Below, piece after piece: positions 33,834-45,616 of a DNA stretch of 64,000 nucleotides (the first letter of the stretch is position 1; every line of letters begins with the position of its first letter). The DNA lies in contig OY756968.1 of NCBI GenBank assembly GCA_963580455.1, forward strand, positions 3,137,544-3,201,543, in the 5' to 3' direction. The notes beneath the pieces were generated by a model that did no database searches, had not been told where the DNA came from, and saw only the letters and a program-made list of their open reading frames with translations. Made by a program: the position numbers and the translations under genes. This stretch comes from Euonymus europaeus. Taxonomy: Eukaryota > Streptophyta > Magnoliopsida > Celastrales > Celastraceae.

Positions 33834-35020
33834 GATTGGATCCTTAGCATAAAAGTAATAAGCATATAATAGCAGTCTATTATATTATTTTGAGAATAAA
33901 ATGAATAAAATAGTATGGTCAGGAAAATTCTTAGTGCTTTAGTGACCAATCGAACACCCAATTAATGAAAATCTCCATTTTGTCACCAATGACGACGGCC
34001 AAGAAGGCATCTAAGTACCCATTGATTCCACATATATGATCCTTTTTTGTTCATTTGTCTTCATTGCTTGTTGCACTAAACACAAGATTAATAATGAAAT
34101 CAAAGTATAGATTAGACCCGACGAAAAAAAATCAGAAAAAATAAGCAAATTATATTATCATCTTTTCACATGGTTAACAGGTTGTTCAGATTTCATTTTA
34201 GTCAATCAAATATCAAATATCTCAATTTGACATTAAATTTCCAACTTTTATTTCAACTCCATCACTCGAGCAGATTTTGCTTAAAAAGGACAATCAAACA
34301 GCTCACGTGACAAGTTGACCATAAAAAAATCATCGACATGTGACAAAATTATTGACATGACTAACAAAAATGACTAAGTTCAAACTATTAATTAATGCAA
34401 TTAAAACGAGATTAAATTAAAATAATAACCTAAAAGCCTAAAACTAAATTCAATAACAAAAAAATAAAAATAAAAAACATCAATTTGGTTGAATGACCAC
34501 TTGAATCCACCGAATCCAAACCCATTCCACCGCCAAGCAACTCACCGTCTCCCATCTTTTTATAAGCTTCATCGAAAATCCCATCTCTTCAAGATGAATG
34601 ATATCGGGCTAGGGGCACTTGCAAGCAGTAAGGAGAAGATCGTTGAAGGCTCGGAGATGGAAGAACCAAAGATGGAGTAGAGCTGCATGTTGACAATCGG
34701 AAGTCCAGATGAAGCCCAGAACCGAGCGTTGAATTGACCTCAGCTGATAAAAGTGAGTTCATTCGTTCTCTAGTAGAATTGTCCTAAGTGAATCTGTCGG
34801 ATTGAATATCTCGTTATGTTTGGGTACAACTGGATCATAAGATTGCAATTAGTGTCATTTTCGTGGGGAAAATTGAATTGCCATTTCAAGTTGAGGTGCT
34901 TGAAGGTTAAGATTTGTCGTGGAGGCAAATAAATGGAGATGGATTTGGGAAGGATTGAGGGATTTGGGGAGGATTGAGGGATTTGGGCAAAAGGTTAATA
35001 TAAATAGTTTAGGTTATTCC
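32713..35020. other. Intergenic AT-rich DNA
   Basis: No gene recognised. A (TA)n run lies at 33800-33830. CCCATATCGGTTGGGATAGG near 33579 is a phrase typical of plant LTR promoters and suggests an old LTR scrap. A short frame at 34489-34680 has no family features. Confidence 0.4.
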
Positions 35021-35530
35021 ACTCGCCCCGCATATATGGTCCAACCAACACCCAACATGGGCTGGCTGTGCGAACATGTGGATGAAAACCACATGTCCGA
35101 TGATAAGATGTGCAGGGCTTTCAGTAATATAAGAGAGCCACAAGCTTGACACAGCCGATGTGGGATTTTGTCCCTAACACTCCTTCACATGTCCGATGAT
35201 AAGATGTGCAGGACTTTCAGTAATATACAAGAGCCACAAGCTTGACACAGCCGATGTGGGATTTTGTCCCTAACACTCTCCTGCACGTGTGGACCGGGTA
35301 TCTCCAATGTTTTTTAACATCAAACTGGCCACCATAATGTGGTTTGATATAAATAGTTTGAGAGTAATCCACCCACTCTGCACATATAGCCCAACCAACA
35401 CCCAACATGGGCAAGCTGTGCGAACATGTGGATGAAAATCACATGTCCGGTGATAAGATTTGCAGGATTTGCACTAATATACAAGAGCCACAAGTTTGAC
35501 ACAGCCGATGTGGGACTTTGTCCCAAACAA
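35021..35530 (-). repeat. Partial tandem copies of an LTR/TRIM-like unit
   Basis: The block containing CACATGTCC, GATAAGATGTGCAGG, AGCCACAAGCTTGACACAGC and CCGATGTGGGATTTTGTCCC occurs three times, ending near 35172, 35274 and 35523. Two copies are preceded by CCAACCAACACCCAACATGG (35041 and 35391). Reverse complemented, the units begin TGTTAGGGACAAAATCCCAC and ATCGGCTGTGTCAAGC, then TTGTATATTA, which is the look of a plant LTR or TRIM promoter on the minus strand. No primer-binding site or target duplication was found, so the class is uncertain. Confidence 0.55.
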
Positions 35531-36975
35531 AGGTTGAAGATAGATTTAGGGATGAGGATGAAGATGAGTTTTTATTTATTTTTAAATTTAATTAACTTAT
35601 TAGAAAAAAAATTTGGAAATCATGTTACCAATTATTTAACAAATCAAAACCACCTATTTTGGGAAAAATATGTACTAGTGATGGATTTCGAACAAAAACA
35701 AAAATTTAGCGAATAAATTGAAACGTTTAAACTTTACATTACTAAAATGGGATGTAAACAATATTTGAATGACGTACATATTCTATTAATTTTCTTTTTA
35801 CATTGTTAAATAGATAACACTAAATTGGAGTACAAAACACGGCAATAGAGACATCACATGAACTTCCAAGGAACCTTAAGACACGATATCTTAATTAAGT
35901 AATCTCCATTTAAAGCAAAACCCCCCAAAATAAAGCATATAAACAAGCAATCGTACCGACACAATTGACGGTAGGCACAACTATTACTTGCTTTTTGTTG
36001 TATTCCTAACAAGAGCAATGATTAAGCTGTCCAAATTTTGTCTCTCTATACATGTGATTTGTCATATGCATGTGGTGGTAATGGCTAGCTTAGGTATATC
36101 ATCCCTCTTGGTTAGTAGACCTTGTCTGTCATGATGCACGTCACACACGTCAAACACACACACACATATATATATATATATTGCTGGGTTAATCATCTAC
36201 TTTTCTTAGGTGTATGAGTATGACTATTTTAAGAAGAGCAATGACGCTGACAACTTGACTTACAGCCATATTTTAACACGTTTCTATACAGATATATCAA
36301 ATGTGTTAGTATTGGGTACGATGCCAGCTCAACCTGCATAAGCGATGGAGTTGGCTGAACATAAATCTTTTCTTTTTAAAACGAGAATAACATTGTATAA
36401 ATTTACTCTGTTGTTGATATGAATCTAAATTTGAATAGTCAGATTTGTGCGCGTAAAAATATATCGTCTAATGATAAAATAATTAGGATCAAATCTCAAC
36501 TCGTGGTCATAACAATATGCACCCTAAATGATTATCGTAATCTTTCTTAATAAGAGCACGATTTGTTATAACTATATCTCACAGTCTCGCATCTCTTAAG
36601 TAAGGTCCTTAAAACCTGTATATACGAGCAACTTTTCTTCTATTTTCACAAGGCCTTTTGGAAGAGACCATTAAGGGTCAAAAATTATTATACGAGTGCA
36701 CTTTAAATGAGAAATTAGGCTCGGACAAAACAGTTGCAACAAGAAAAACTTGGTTCTTATTTATTCTTTTAAAATAAATTCGTTGAGATTGACAACCATG
36801 ACATTGAATTAAGAGTAAACATGTATATTAGGCTATCTTGGAAAAGGCAGAATTGGGAGTGGGAAGATATGTATGAAATGCATGTTTTTCAAGGAATAAT
36901 TTGGCCCACCACATTACTTAATTTGCTTGTATTTAAACTTTTTTTTCCAATCTTCTCGAAAGAAAAGCACTTGCG

Positions 36976-37028
<53 letters not shown>

Positions 37029-38039
37029 TGCACGAAATGTGCATATACTATACATGGTCCGTATGAAAAGTATTGTCTTCTGGAAATATCAATATTTTTG
37101 GGCTGGTCGTCATGTGGAAAACGAAATTCCATTAATGAATGAATGAGACAAACCCCAAATATATAATATTATAATCAGGACCTTGAATATCTTATAAACC
37201 CCAAATATAAATTTATTTGAATGCATATTGATCTGTAATCTGTTGCTATAAATTACTATTTTTTTATTTTATTTCATAACATAGACTGGTATTGAATATT
37301 TGACCAAACGATGCCATGATTTTATTTTGATAGAACCAATGGCATTTCACCAAATTGATAAATGAGAAGAGAACAATCCACAGAATGTATCAACTATCAA
37401 GTATTTACCTCTTAGAATTCCACAGCAAACATCTTTTGCCGGGATTGTAAAAAAGTATTATCTCCATTTCAAAATAACTGTCGTTTAAGATTTTTGCACA
37501 AAAGATTAAACAAAAAACTATTAAATAGTCCTAATACTAATAAAACAAATATATTCGACTAAAATATTCTTATTAATTACTTTTATTTCTCACAATCTTC
37601 CATTTACTTAGTGAAAAGCGATAATAAGGGTAAATCTGGAAAAAAATATTAATTATGTTTTGGATTAATAAAATAACAAATATTTTGAAACAAAAATAAT
37701 TTTCTAAAACGACAATTATTGTGAAACGGAGGGAATAATATGAAAAAATTCTTTATATATTTCCCGCGCGATCTCCGTTATAAATTATCAAATGAAGAAA
37801 TACTTTATTTTGGTGGATTTGAGAGAGAGCGATCGAAACATCAAATGTTTCGAGTTTATATTCGACGGTATATAATTGTTATGTATTATTTATGTTAGAA
37901 TTTTATTTTTGTTTCTCTTACTCTCCATTAAAATAAAATAATTTGGGTTATGCTGTATTGATTATTGTGCATCTGCTTGATTGCACATGGACTATTATTT
38001 GGGTTATTTGGGTTATATATATGATGGATTGAATAATTG
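35531..38039. other. Intergenic AT-rich DNA
   Basis: No gene is recognised. Contains the (AT)n run at 36979-37026 and a short CA/TA tract at 36155-36180. CAAAATAACTGTCGTTTAAG near 37470 and its inverted counterpart CTAAAACGACAATTATTGTG near 37694 suggest another small inverted-repeat element. Confidence 0.4.
36979..37026. repeat. (AT)24 microsatellite
   Basis: Uninterrupted AT dinucleotide run of about 48 bases. Confidence 0.95.
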
Positions 38040-38042
38040 TTA

Positions 38043-38419
38043 GAGCACATGCAATGGTGTGTGTTTAATGAGGATATTAGATATTGTTGGAGTGTGTGTT
38101 TTTGCTGATGTGGCTGTATTGAGAAATATATTTTGTTGATGTGGTTGTATTGAAAGATGTGTTTTGGTGGGACCAATCTTGATTTTTGTATAGTTTTGTT
38201 GTGGAAAGGATGTAGGAAAGGAAAATAGTTGGTTTGAATAATTGAGAAATAAATAATTGTATTGGGAGATGTGTTTTGCTGATGTGGCTGTATTAGAATA
38301 TGTGTTGTCCTGATATGACTATATTGAGAGTTGTGCGTGGTTTGAATTTTTGTGTGATAAAAATAAGATCCACAAATAATTTTAGTAGGGACAACAATGT
38401 ATAACCATTGCATATGCTC
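38043..38419. mobile_element. Tourist-like MITE, 377 bp, TTA TSD
   Basis: TTA lies at 38040-38042 and 38420-38422. The left end is GAGCACATGCAATGGTGT; the right end, reverse complemented, is GAGCATATGCAATGGTTAT. A 3 bp TTA/TAA duplication is the hallmark of PIF/Harbinger elements and their Tourist MITEs. Inside, GCTGATGTGGCTGTATTGAG and its variants repeat four times. A 161-codon open frame on the minus strand here is only a by-product of this repeat. Related copies lie near 59056-59385 and, degraded, near 660, 14500 and 46660. Confidence 0.78.
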
Positions 38420-38422
38420 TTA

Positions 38423-41400
38423 GAATTCTTAGATTGGATTAGATTATGGTTACCAAGTATCGCAGAGATTATGAACTTCAGTCCCACAACTTTTATCTTT
38501 TAGAAAATAAACGAATATTTTGATTTTTATATCAGATATGCTCAACAAATATATTCGATTTGATTCTTCTCCATTAACAAACATGATGATAATCATAAAC
38601 AAATATATTTTTATTTGAACGGAAGACTTTTATAAAGCAAAAGGGAAAAAGAGGTTTGATTATTGCAAATAATGTTCAGTTTAAATAGTCTTAATTAACT
38701 ACGTGTATTAGCAATCGTTACCTTAAAATAAATATAATTAACTAGATTTTAAAGTTCACAGATTCCTCTAATAATTCCTTAAAAAATTGATCCCATGAAT
38801 AATTCCTTCTTTGACCATCTCGATCGTGCGCAAGATTCAGACATGGCTGGTGGCGCGTTTCTGTATGGACTATGGACCAACACCGTGTCAGACTGCCGAT
38901 CTGTAGTTTTATTTACACTGCTGGCTCCATTTTAAAAAAATCATAAATGTTTGACATTATCCATTAAATTGATATATTATTCCTATGGGTAGCTTAGTCG
39001 GTCTTCTTATTGTACAGAGAGCGAAGGTTTTGTGTTTAAATCACTTCTACTACTAATTTGAGTGAGATTTATAAAAGAGAGAATACCGTCTCCCTTTATG
39101 TAGCCCACTGATCCATCGGGCTTCCGTGTTTTTATAAGGTATTCCTCTCCTTAATATCAAAAATATATATATTATTTATTTTTATTCGAAATAAAAATTA
39201 AATTTATGATTAAAATAATCTTAAATATTTTAAATCAATATTAGATGGGTCAAAAGTATCACATATATATATTAAATTCGTTACAGCTAGAAAAATAATA
39301 TTGGTGGCGTCCTGTAATAAACAAAACGCATGTCACTTCAATTTTTGTCGAAACCTCAATAAAATAATTGAGTCCAAAAATACATTGGACAAACGCATTG
39401 GCAATCTGTCTGTGATGGACCGCGGACGTGCCCCTTTAATTAGAGAAAAAAGACGTGGCCCATAGTTATTCCCCTAAAAATATAAACCGTCCAAAATACT
39501 GTTACTTACGGGACCACTGGGCAACCGCCGTCCGCCTATGACAACTGATTTAAATTGTGACGTGTGTAAGTTGCACTCTTGGATGCCCGCAAGCGAGCAC
39601 TCGTCCACTTAAATAAAGCTAAAGGCCACGACATGAATAAACATCTAATGCCTCGCGTGATTGCTTTTAAGACTCCACCGCTCTCCCGTGTGGGGATGGG
39701 ACTACCTATTTGAGTGCATGATTCATAACAAATATCAAGTATACCCTTGGCAAATTCACAACAATTCCAATTCAATTTCATGACAATTTCAGTTCAATTT
39801 TAACTCCAGAGCATAGGAATTGAAGGTCAATGTCAGAATTGAACAATTAAGCAAAGGAGAAAGCAATTACAGTGAGATAAAAGAAAACATGATTATGATA
39901 TTATTGGCCAATTATTTAATTCTTGTTTTAAGTGCTTCTAATGATAAGAATTTATTGTGTTTAGCGAATCCAAACTTTCGGCTTCATCATTTGAGACATG
40001 GTTTTAATAGCGATATCGGGTTTTGGTCCGTCAAACAAAGAAAAAGTGGTTTCTACGGGGAAAAAAAGTTCGGACAAATTTTGAAAGTTTGAACCTTAAT
40101 GTTTAAAATACCCGAACCCATTAAAGTTTACCACTAAATAAATTTAGGATTTTATTAGCGAATTTGTTCTCTGAACCCGTTAGAATTTAACGGATTCGAG
40201 TCTTAGGGTCTAACACTTGGGACATAAGGTTTTATGAGCGTTGGTTCTAACGAACAGAGAAAAAGTAATTTTACAGATAAATAAAGGTCAACGAAGAAAT
40301 ATACATTATAATGTTATATCGAGAGAAAGAGTTTTGCACTAGTAGTGAACGAAAACAATGATTTAATATTTTTTGGTCTAACTTTTCCTTCCATACCTTG
40401 GGGTTCATCACTTGGACATAGTGTTTTAGTAGTGAATCCGAGTTTTGATACTGTCGAACAGAGAAGATGATATTTTATAGAAAAAATGATTTTACAGAGA
40501 AATAAAAATTATACAGAGAAAAATATTTATGCAATATCAGTACAAGGAAAACTATTATTTCAATTTATTTTTCTGACCATGCGCCAAAATGATCGTCGCT
40601 GGTCTCAAAAAAAGTACGACTGCAAGTGAGTAAAGCACGACATACAATGGATGAAACGGAGGTCCACCGCCATCGAAAAGCCACTGTGAAGCCGTTTCCT
40701 CGCTACGACTGTTTTCTATGTCAGATCAATATGAGGTCAGTGGTGTTGGAATCGCCTAGACAAGATGAATATAATGTCACTGGTTCTGCCTCGATTTTAT
40801 GCTAGAAGCGACCAAATCGAGATCAAAATTGTTTCAAATTCCATAATGCGTTTTGGTTGTTTTCGGCGACGGATTGAGGAGAGAGCACCGCCTTTGGACT
40901 CTTCTCGTTGATACAATTACAACAACAGTGGTCTTGCTTCGATAGAACGTCGAGAAAGGGAGATATGATTGTCGATCCATTTTGGCTTAATTAAATGGTA
41001 GAATTTTTTTTAAGATATCTATTATTTTTTCAATATTTATAAGTTTCAAAATGTAATGAATTTTTTTCAAAAAATGTGACAACAAATCCTTGTGTCTAAT
41101 TTACACTTTAAAAAAAAGGAAAAAATAAATATAGTGCATTATAATCGTTAAAATATTTACATCAGACTTCGATCCACACCAAACAAACGTCTCGCGGTCA
41201 CGCCTGTCATGGTATATGACTTTAGAAAAAAGTATGTATAGCTTACACTCCATATTCTCAGCCATTAATCATACATTTCTCTGTTTAAATTTTGTCAAAA
41301 ATACCGTGATACAAATCAAAAATACCGTGATTCACATTGACTAGGCCCATTAGGTCCCACAAAGCCGGACTTGAAGGGGGGATTCAAACCAATTAATAAA

Positions 41401-41570
41401 ATCCTAAAAAGAATAAGATGGTGGGAAACCCGACAGCCAATATGGAAAACTAATTTAAAGGCAAGACTTCCGTGATAGCTATCCCACGCGTCTGCGTCTT
41501 ACCCCACACTCTCTCTCCCTTTCTCTCTCTTTCTCTCTCCTGTCTTTTCAGTTTTTCTCTCCACTTTCTC
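38423..41570. other. Gene-free DNA
   Basis: About 3 kb without a convincing gene. Two sentences of similar bases recur (AGAGAAAAAGTAATTTTACA near 40256 and AGAAAAAATGATTTTACAGA near 40478, and CATCACTTGGACATAGTGTT-type phrases), so part of 39950-40560 is a degraded duplicated repeat. 41480-41570 is the CT-rich promoter of the next gene. Confidence 0.4.
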
Positions 41571-41575
41571 TTCCT

Positions 41576-41583
41576 TATATAAA
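41576..41583 (+). promoter_or_regulatory. TATA box of the 41703-42212 gene
   Basis: TATATAAA lies 120 bases before the ATG, after a long CT-rich tract (41510-41570) of the Y-patch type common in plant core promoters. Confidence 0.6.
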
Positions 41584-41702
41584 CTGCTGTATCTCATCCT
41601 ACTTTCACCACAGACAAGCCTCAGACGTTGTTCGTGTCTTGACAGCCGGAAAATCAGTGAATTCTGCTTGATTATCTTCTTTGTCTCTTCATACTTCCCT
41701 TC

Positions 41703-42212
41703 ATGGGAGAGATTAGTAGCAGAAAGCGAGTCAGGAGTGAATCGGACGAGTTACAAATTGTCTCGTCCGAGGTGAAACGAGTCAGGGACGATTTGTTAGC
41801 TGTACTTGATGAATCGGATCCTGACCCGGCCATCCAGGACCTAGACTCGGTTATGAAGAGTTTCGAAGAAGAAATATCTGCTACGTCATCATCACCGGTG
41901 GCCTTCGTCGATCTGACTTCAGATTCCGGTGAGTCCCAGCCCGATCTCGGGTATCTGCTAGGAGCTTCAGACGACGAGCTTGGTTTGCCACCGACGAATA
42001 CTTCTAGCGACGAATTTAATTGTGAAGTGATTGAGTTGGTTCGAGTTTCGTCTGGAATCAACGAGTTCTGGGGTTTCGATGACCAGATCCCTAGTTATGA
42101 CTCGTTTGTGTTGGGAGTGGGTGAAAATCCTAACCAGGAGTACGTGGCGCTGGATGGGTTGTTTGACCACTCAGATCTTTCCTACCCATCGGACTATGCG
42201 GGATTTTCGTGA
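41703..42212 (+). CDS. Acidic single-exon plant protein, function unknown
   Basis: 169 residues from ATG 41703 (MGEISSRKRVRSESDE) to TGA. The N-terminus has a basic KRVR patch, possibly a nuclear signal. The rest is strongly acidic and Ser/Asp-rich, with blocks that look conserved: EVKRVRDDLLAVLDESD (about 23-39), QDLDSVMKSFEEEISA (45-60), FVDLTSDSGESQPDLGYLLG (68-87), ASDDELGLPP and GFDDQIPSYDSF near the end. There is no membrane segment. A TATA box and CT-rich promoter upstream support a real gene. Base composition is higher in GC than its surroundings, as for coding DNA. It may be a small nuclear protein with acidic interaction motifs, but no function can be assigned. Confidence 0.78.
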   Translation: MGEISSRKRVRSESDELQIVSSEVKRVRDDLLAVLDESDPDPAIQDLDSVMKSFEEEISATSSSPVAFVDLTSDSGESQPDLGYLLGASDDELGLPPTNTSSDEFNCEVIELVRVSSGINEFWGFDDQIPSYDSFVLGVGENPNQEYVALDGLFDHSDLSYPSDYAGFS

Positions 42213-43675
42213 AGGCTAGAGCCCGTGGCGCCTGAAACACCGTAGAGTAGAACTGGACGTCCCTGTTTAGGTGGACGGAATGACGTATTATTGTAAATTC
42301 ATGTAGTTTATTTATTTTTTTTTCAAAAAAAATATTTATATGTAGGAGTTTAAATATAAAAGATGCCTTAACTGACAAAATCCCAGTTTTATGACGGGTA
42401 AAGTGCTATACATCGATCCATCGGAAGCATTTATTTATTTTTTGTAATTAAGTAATGAACTTTTACTCAATTTACATCTATCAAAATAATCAAATTCTTG
42501 ACATTCAAGGGCGGACACAAGATTAAATGCCACAGAAAAGCCAGGTGGGGGTCTAGGGTAATTATTAATTATGCATTTAAAAGTTGAAAAATAATACTAA
42601 AAATAACAAATTTATAAAATATAAATAAATAAATAAATAATTGTTAAAATTTAATAATGTTAATTTACAAATATACTTGACGATTTTTCATATTTTAAAA
42701 TCGTTATTTGGAATATTATAAAATTTATTTTTCTCAATGAACATAACTTAACTATCATATAATCATTAGTCACTTATTTCATTCTGAAATTGATTCTCGA
42801 CAATCGTCGTCGTGCATAAAATGTTCTCGCTATTATAACAATTACAACTAGTAGAATCGAGAGATTGGGAGTCATATTCAAGACTGCTTCTTTTTCTCTC
42901 AATGTCAATTCCCTTCATATAGATTGGCATGGGGTGGTCTGTCATTCTTAACAACAAAAATATAAATTAAGGGAAGGGAAAGGGTGGAAGGTAATACGAA
43001 ATGCTATGTCAGGAGAGAGAGAGAGAGAGAAGAGAGGCAGAATACTGAGTTGGATTAGGCTGGCCCAAATGAATGATTATGGTAGGCAAGAATTGGGCTA
43101 CCAGGTGCACTTGAGACTGGGTAAAAGGCTAAAAGAAATTAGTAGTAAAAAACAAATTAAGAGTGGGCAAATGCCTACTTTTGACCCTTTTTATGTTCAC
43201 TTACATTGAAGATCCGTGTCTATACTCATATAGGATGCCCAAAGGTCAAACTTGTATAGTATTTTATTGATATTAAAAAAATATTGTAAGCGTAGTGGTC
43301 ATTTGAGTTTTGATTTTGTTTGTGTAAATTTCGGATATTTAGATCATTTTATCATCGAGTATGGGATAAAGTCGTATGGTGAGGGTTTGAATTTGGATTA
43401 TTCGCCGAAAATATTTATCCCCCGACCAAATCGAACACCCATAATAGTTTAGCGAAAAATGCTACTTTGATTATGACTTGTTTTGGAATTAAACTTGTTA
43501 GGTATCCAAGGCTGGGTTGCTTTACACATCAAAAGTGGACTGATAATGCCTTAAACATACGTAATACGTTTAGTTAAATTTGGTCATCGGCACGGCACCC
43601 TGTTTTTAATCCTCTGCCACAACTTGCCTTACCTTCTCACCAAAAGCGCACAAAATTTTGTATGGAAGGAGGAAC
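42213..43675. other. 3'UTR then intergenic DNA
   Basis: The 3'UTR of the acidic protein gene probably ends near 42360. The remainder is AT-rich and has a short (GA)n at 43014-43031. No gene is seen. Confidence 0.4.
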
Positions 43676-43858
43676 CAGAATCTCTTTTTTTTTTAGTATA
43701 AGAACCTTCATTCAAAGAAAAACCAAACAAATTATAATATCGGACAGCTCTCTCTTGACAAGAGATTAATACTCGGCGGACAATCATTAAACTACATAGC
43801 CCGGCTTCGCATATTTTTGGCCATTCTAGCAAGTGAATGAGCAACCGAATTGTCGGCT

Positions 43859-44778
43859 GTATTTTTGAGCAGTGGGATAACTTGGTTGGAGGTGGCCTGC
43901 AAAGGAATGTTTGGACCAAAGGAAAGTTTGGACCATACTGTTCTTCGCTGTGGTTTGGTCTATATGGCTAGAAAGAAATGAGGTTATTTTCAATGGTAAA
44001 GCACTGAACTGGGGTTTAGTTATTGAGATGATTTTTGTTCGAACTAGTCTTTGGATGAGGCCCATAATTCCAAATCTCAATATCTCCAGTGCTTAATTAA
44101 GCTTGTCAGCCGAACCAGTGAAGATGAGCTCTAAGATCCGCCCCTCTAGATGTTCCTCAGATTGGTCCCCTCCGCCTCATGGTCATCTAAAGTGGAATGT
44201 GGACGGCTCAGTAATAGGGAAACCAGGGCCAGGTGGAATTGGTGGAATTTTGAGAAATGAATTTGGTGAGATACTGTGTCTCTTTTCCATGAGTGTTGGA
44301 ATTTGTGACTCCAATGTGGCAGAATTTCAAGCTATTGCCAAAGCTTTGGAGCTTTCTGCAGGATTAGGGGAGATACTTAATGGGCATATTATTGTTGAAA
44401 CGGACTCTAAAAATGCGCACTTGTGGGCAGCGAAGGAGGGGCTGGTTCCATGGAAGCTTCAGCAATTATCTAATGCAATCACGTGCTCAAAATTGAAGCT
44501 TGCCCAGGTAGAAATAAATCATATACTTCGTGAATCTAATGGTTTAGCAGATCTGCTAGCTAAAGAAGGTGTCCATAGATTTGAAGATTTTGTTTTATGG
44601 CTGTAGGATGCAGGTCAATATAGTTTGATTTTTGTGATGTTAATTTTGTCTTGGTTTTAGTTTGTTTTGTCTTCTTCTTGAAGGCTTGTTTTTGTTCATT
44701 GGTTTTCCTCCGCCATTGGTGAGGATTATATATTTATCCTGTGGCTAAGCCAGTTTGTCAGAAAGGAAAAAAAAAAAA
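43859..44778 (+). mobile_element. 5'-truncated LINE with poly-A tail and 16 bp TSD
   Basis: AACCGAATTGTCGGCT occurs at 43843-43858 and again at 44779-44794, right after a run of A. The 920 bp insert ends in poly-A and begins inside a LINE ORF2, which together with the long target duplication shows target-primed reverse transcription with 5' truncation. The insert encodes the end of the zinc-finger-type reverse transcriptase tail (TILFFAVVWSIWLERNEVIF) and a complete RNase H domain. The 3' tail is shared with the stub at 32532-32660. Confidence 0.92.
44103..44606 (+). CDS. LINE ORF2 C-terminal RNase H domain
   Basis: About 167 codons free of stops, in the same frame as the upstream 43911-44096 segment, from which one TAA separates it. 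The RNase H active-site series is visible: Asp in KWNVDGS, Glu in VAEFQAIAKAL, Asp in VETDSKN and the final Asp in ESNGLADLLAKEG, with the conserved His in INHILRESN. In intact LINEs it follows the reverse transcriptase and removes the RNA strand; here it lacks the endonuclease and polymerase and cannot be functional alone. Its preservation indicates a fairly recent insertion. Confidence 0.8.
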   Translation: MSAEPVKMSSKIRPSRCSSDWSPPPHGHLKWNVDGSVIGKPGPGGIGGILRNEFGEILCLFSMSVGICDSNVAEFQAIAKALELSAGLGEILNGHIIVETDSKNAHLWAAKEGLVPWKLQQLSNAITCSKLKLAQVEINHILRESNGLADLLAKEGVHRFEDFVLWL

Positions 44779-45078
44779 AACCGAATTGTCGGCTTTGGGT
44801 TAGATCAATTACCGCTTGAAAGAGATAGAATGGAGGAGATGCAATTTTTTTTGCTATAAGCCTATAATAAAACTTTCACTGGTCATATAATTTAGTTGGG
44901 CTTGGGCTCTCCTTTGGGTTATGTTTGGGCGTTGCTGGCCACGTCTTAAAACAACCAGTTCCTAAAATAATGGGCTACTTCCCCCACTTACCGGGCCCTT
45001 AATTATTTCATCCCACGATATATCATAAATATGTGGCATAGTTATCATATTGTATTAGCACAATAAAATAAGTTATTT

Positions 45079-45260
45079 CAGGGGTGTATCTGGAGTGAGA
45101 TAAGATAGGCAAGCGGTTGCCTAGGCCCCATTTTTTTTGGGGAAAATAGTAGTATCAAACACGATTAGACCTAAAAATTCCAAGTAGCTCAGTTGGCAAA
45201 TTAAATCATATAATGCAATCTCAAATCCCAAGTTTGGGCCCCTCATTCCCTTTATTAAAA
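45079..45260 (+). mobile_element. Left end of a hAT element with tRNA-like boxes
   Basis: CAGGGGTGTATCTGG resembles the CAGGGGCGG left end of the 11405 element and is followed by TAGGCCCC-type and poly-T DNA in the same order. GTAGCTCAGTTGGC (45184-45197) and TCTCAAATCCCA (45219-45230) look like tRNA A and B boxes. No right end or matching 8 bp duplication was found, so the element is truncated. Confidence 0.5.
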
Positions 45261-45616
45261 AAAACCAGTTAGATCTCGTTTAGGAAAAAAAAGTTCAATA
45301 TTTCTCAACCCATTACAGCTTAAAAATAAAACAATCAATCCCATATAAGCCCTTTTTTTTGTATGAGAGTCCTTCACCAAGCCTCTTAAACCGAGCCGAG
45401 TTTTGGGCTATCAGATAGAATTTGACCAGACCTAGTAATATTTTAGGATGAGTGGATCCACTCGATAGCCTGGTTAAGGTTATTAGGATATCGGCTCACC
45501 TAGTTATCAGATCAGGTTACCCGAGAATACAAATTAATTTCAAACAGACAGTGTTTCTGTCTTTGTTTTGTGTCCCTATTTCAAGGCATAAATTCATGCT
45601 GGCTGCTACAAGTGAT

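Larger units (their letters stand above)
43680..44870 (-). mobile_element. Older LINE fragment, interrupted by a younger LINE
   Basis: On the minus strand, outside the younger insertion, the sequence reads ADNSVAHSLARMAKNM followed by a stop and an A-rich tail (poly-T on the plus strand at 43685-43695). That is the C-terminal end of a plant LINE RNase H domain plus 3' tail. The upstream part continues at about 44795-44870 on the far side of the insertion, with stops. The join is exactly at the target duplication of the younger element. Confidence 0.7.

Noticed and set aside
37928..38413. 161-codon minus-strand frame rich in His, Asn, Ile and Tyr
   Set aside because: Produced by the repeated interior of the Tourist-like MITE.
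45184..45230. tRNA gene
   Set aside because: A- and B-like boxes are present, but no acceptor stem or cloverleaf can be formed; better explained as a module of the hAT left end.
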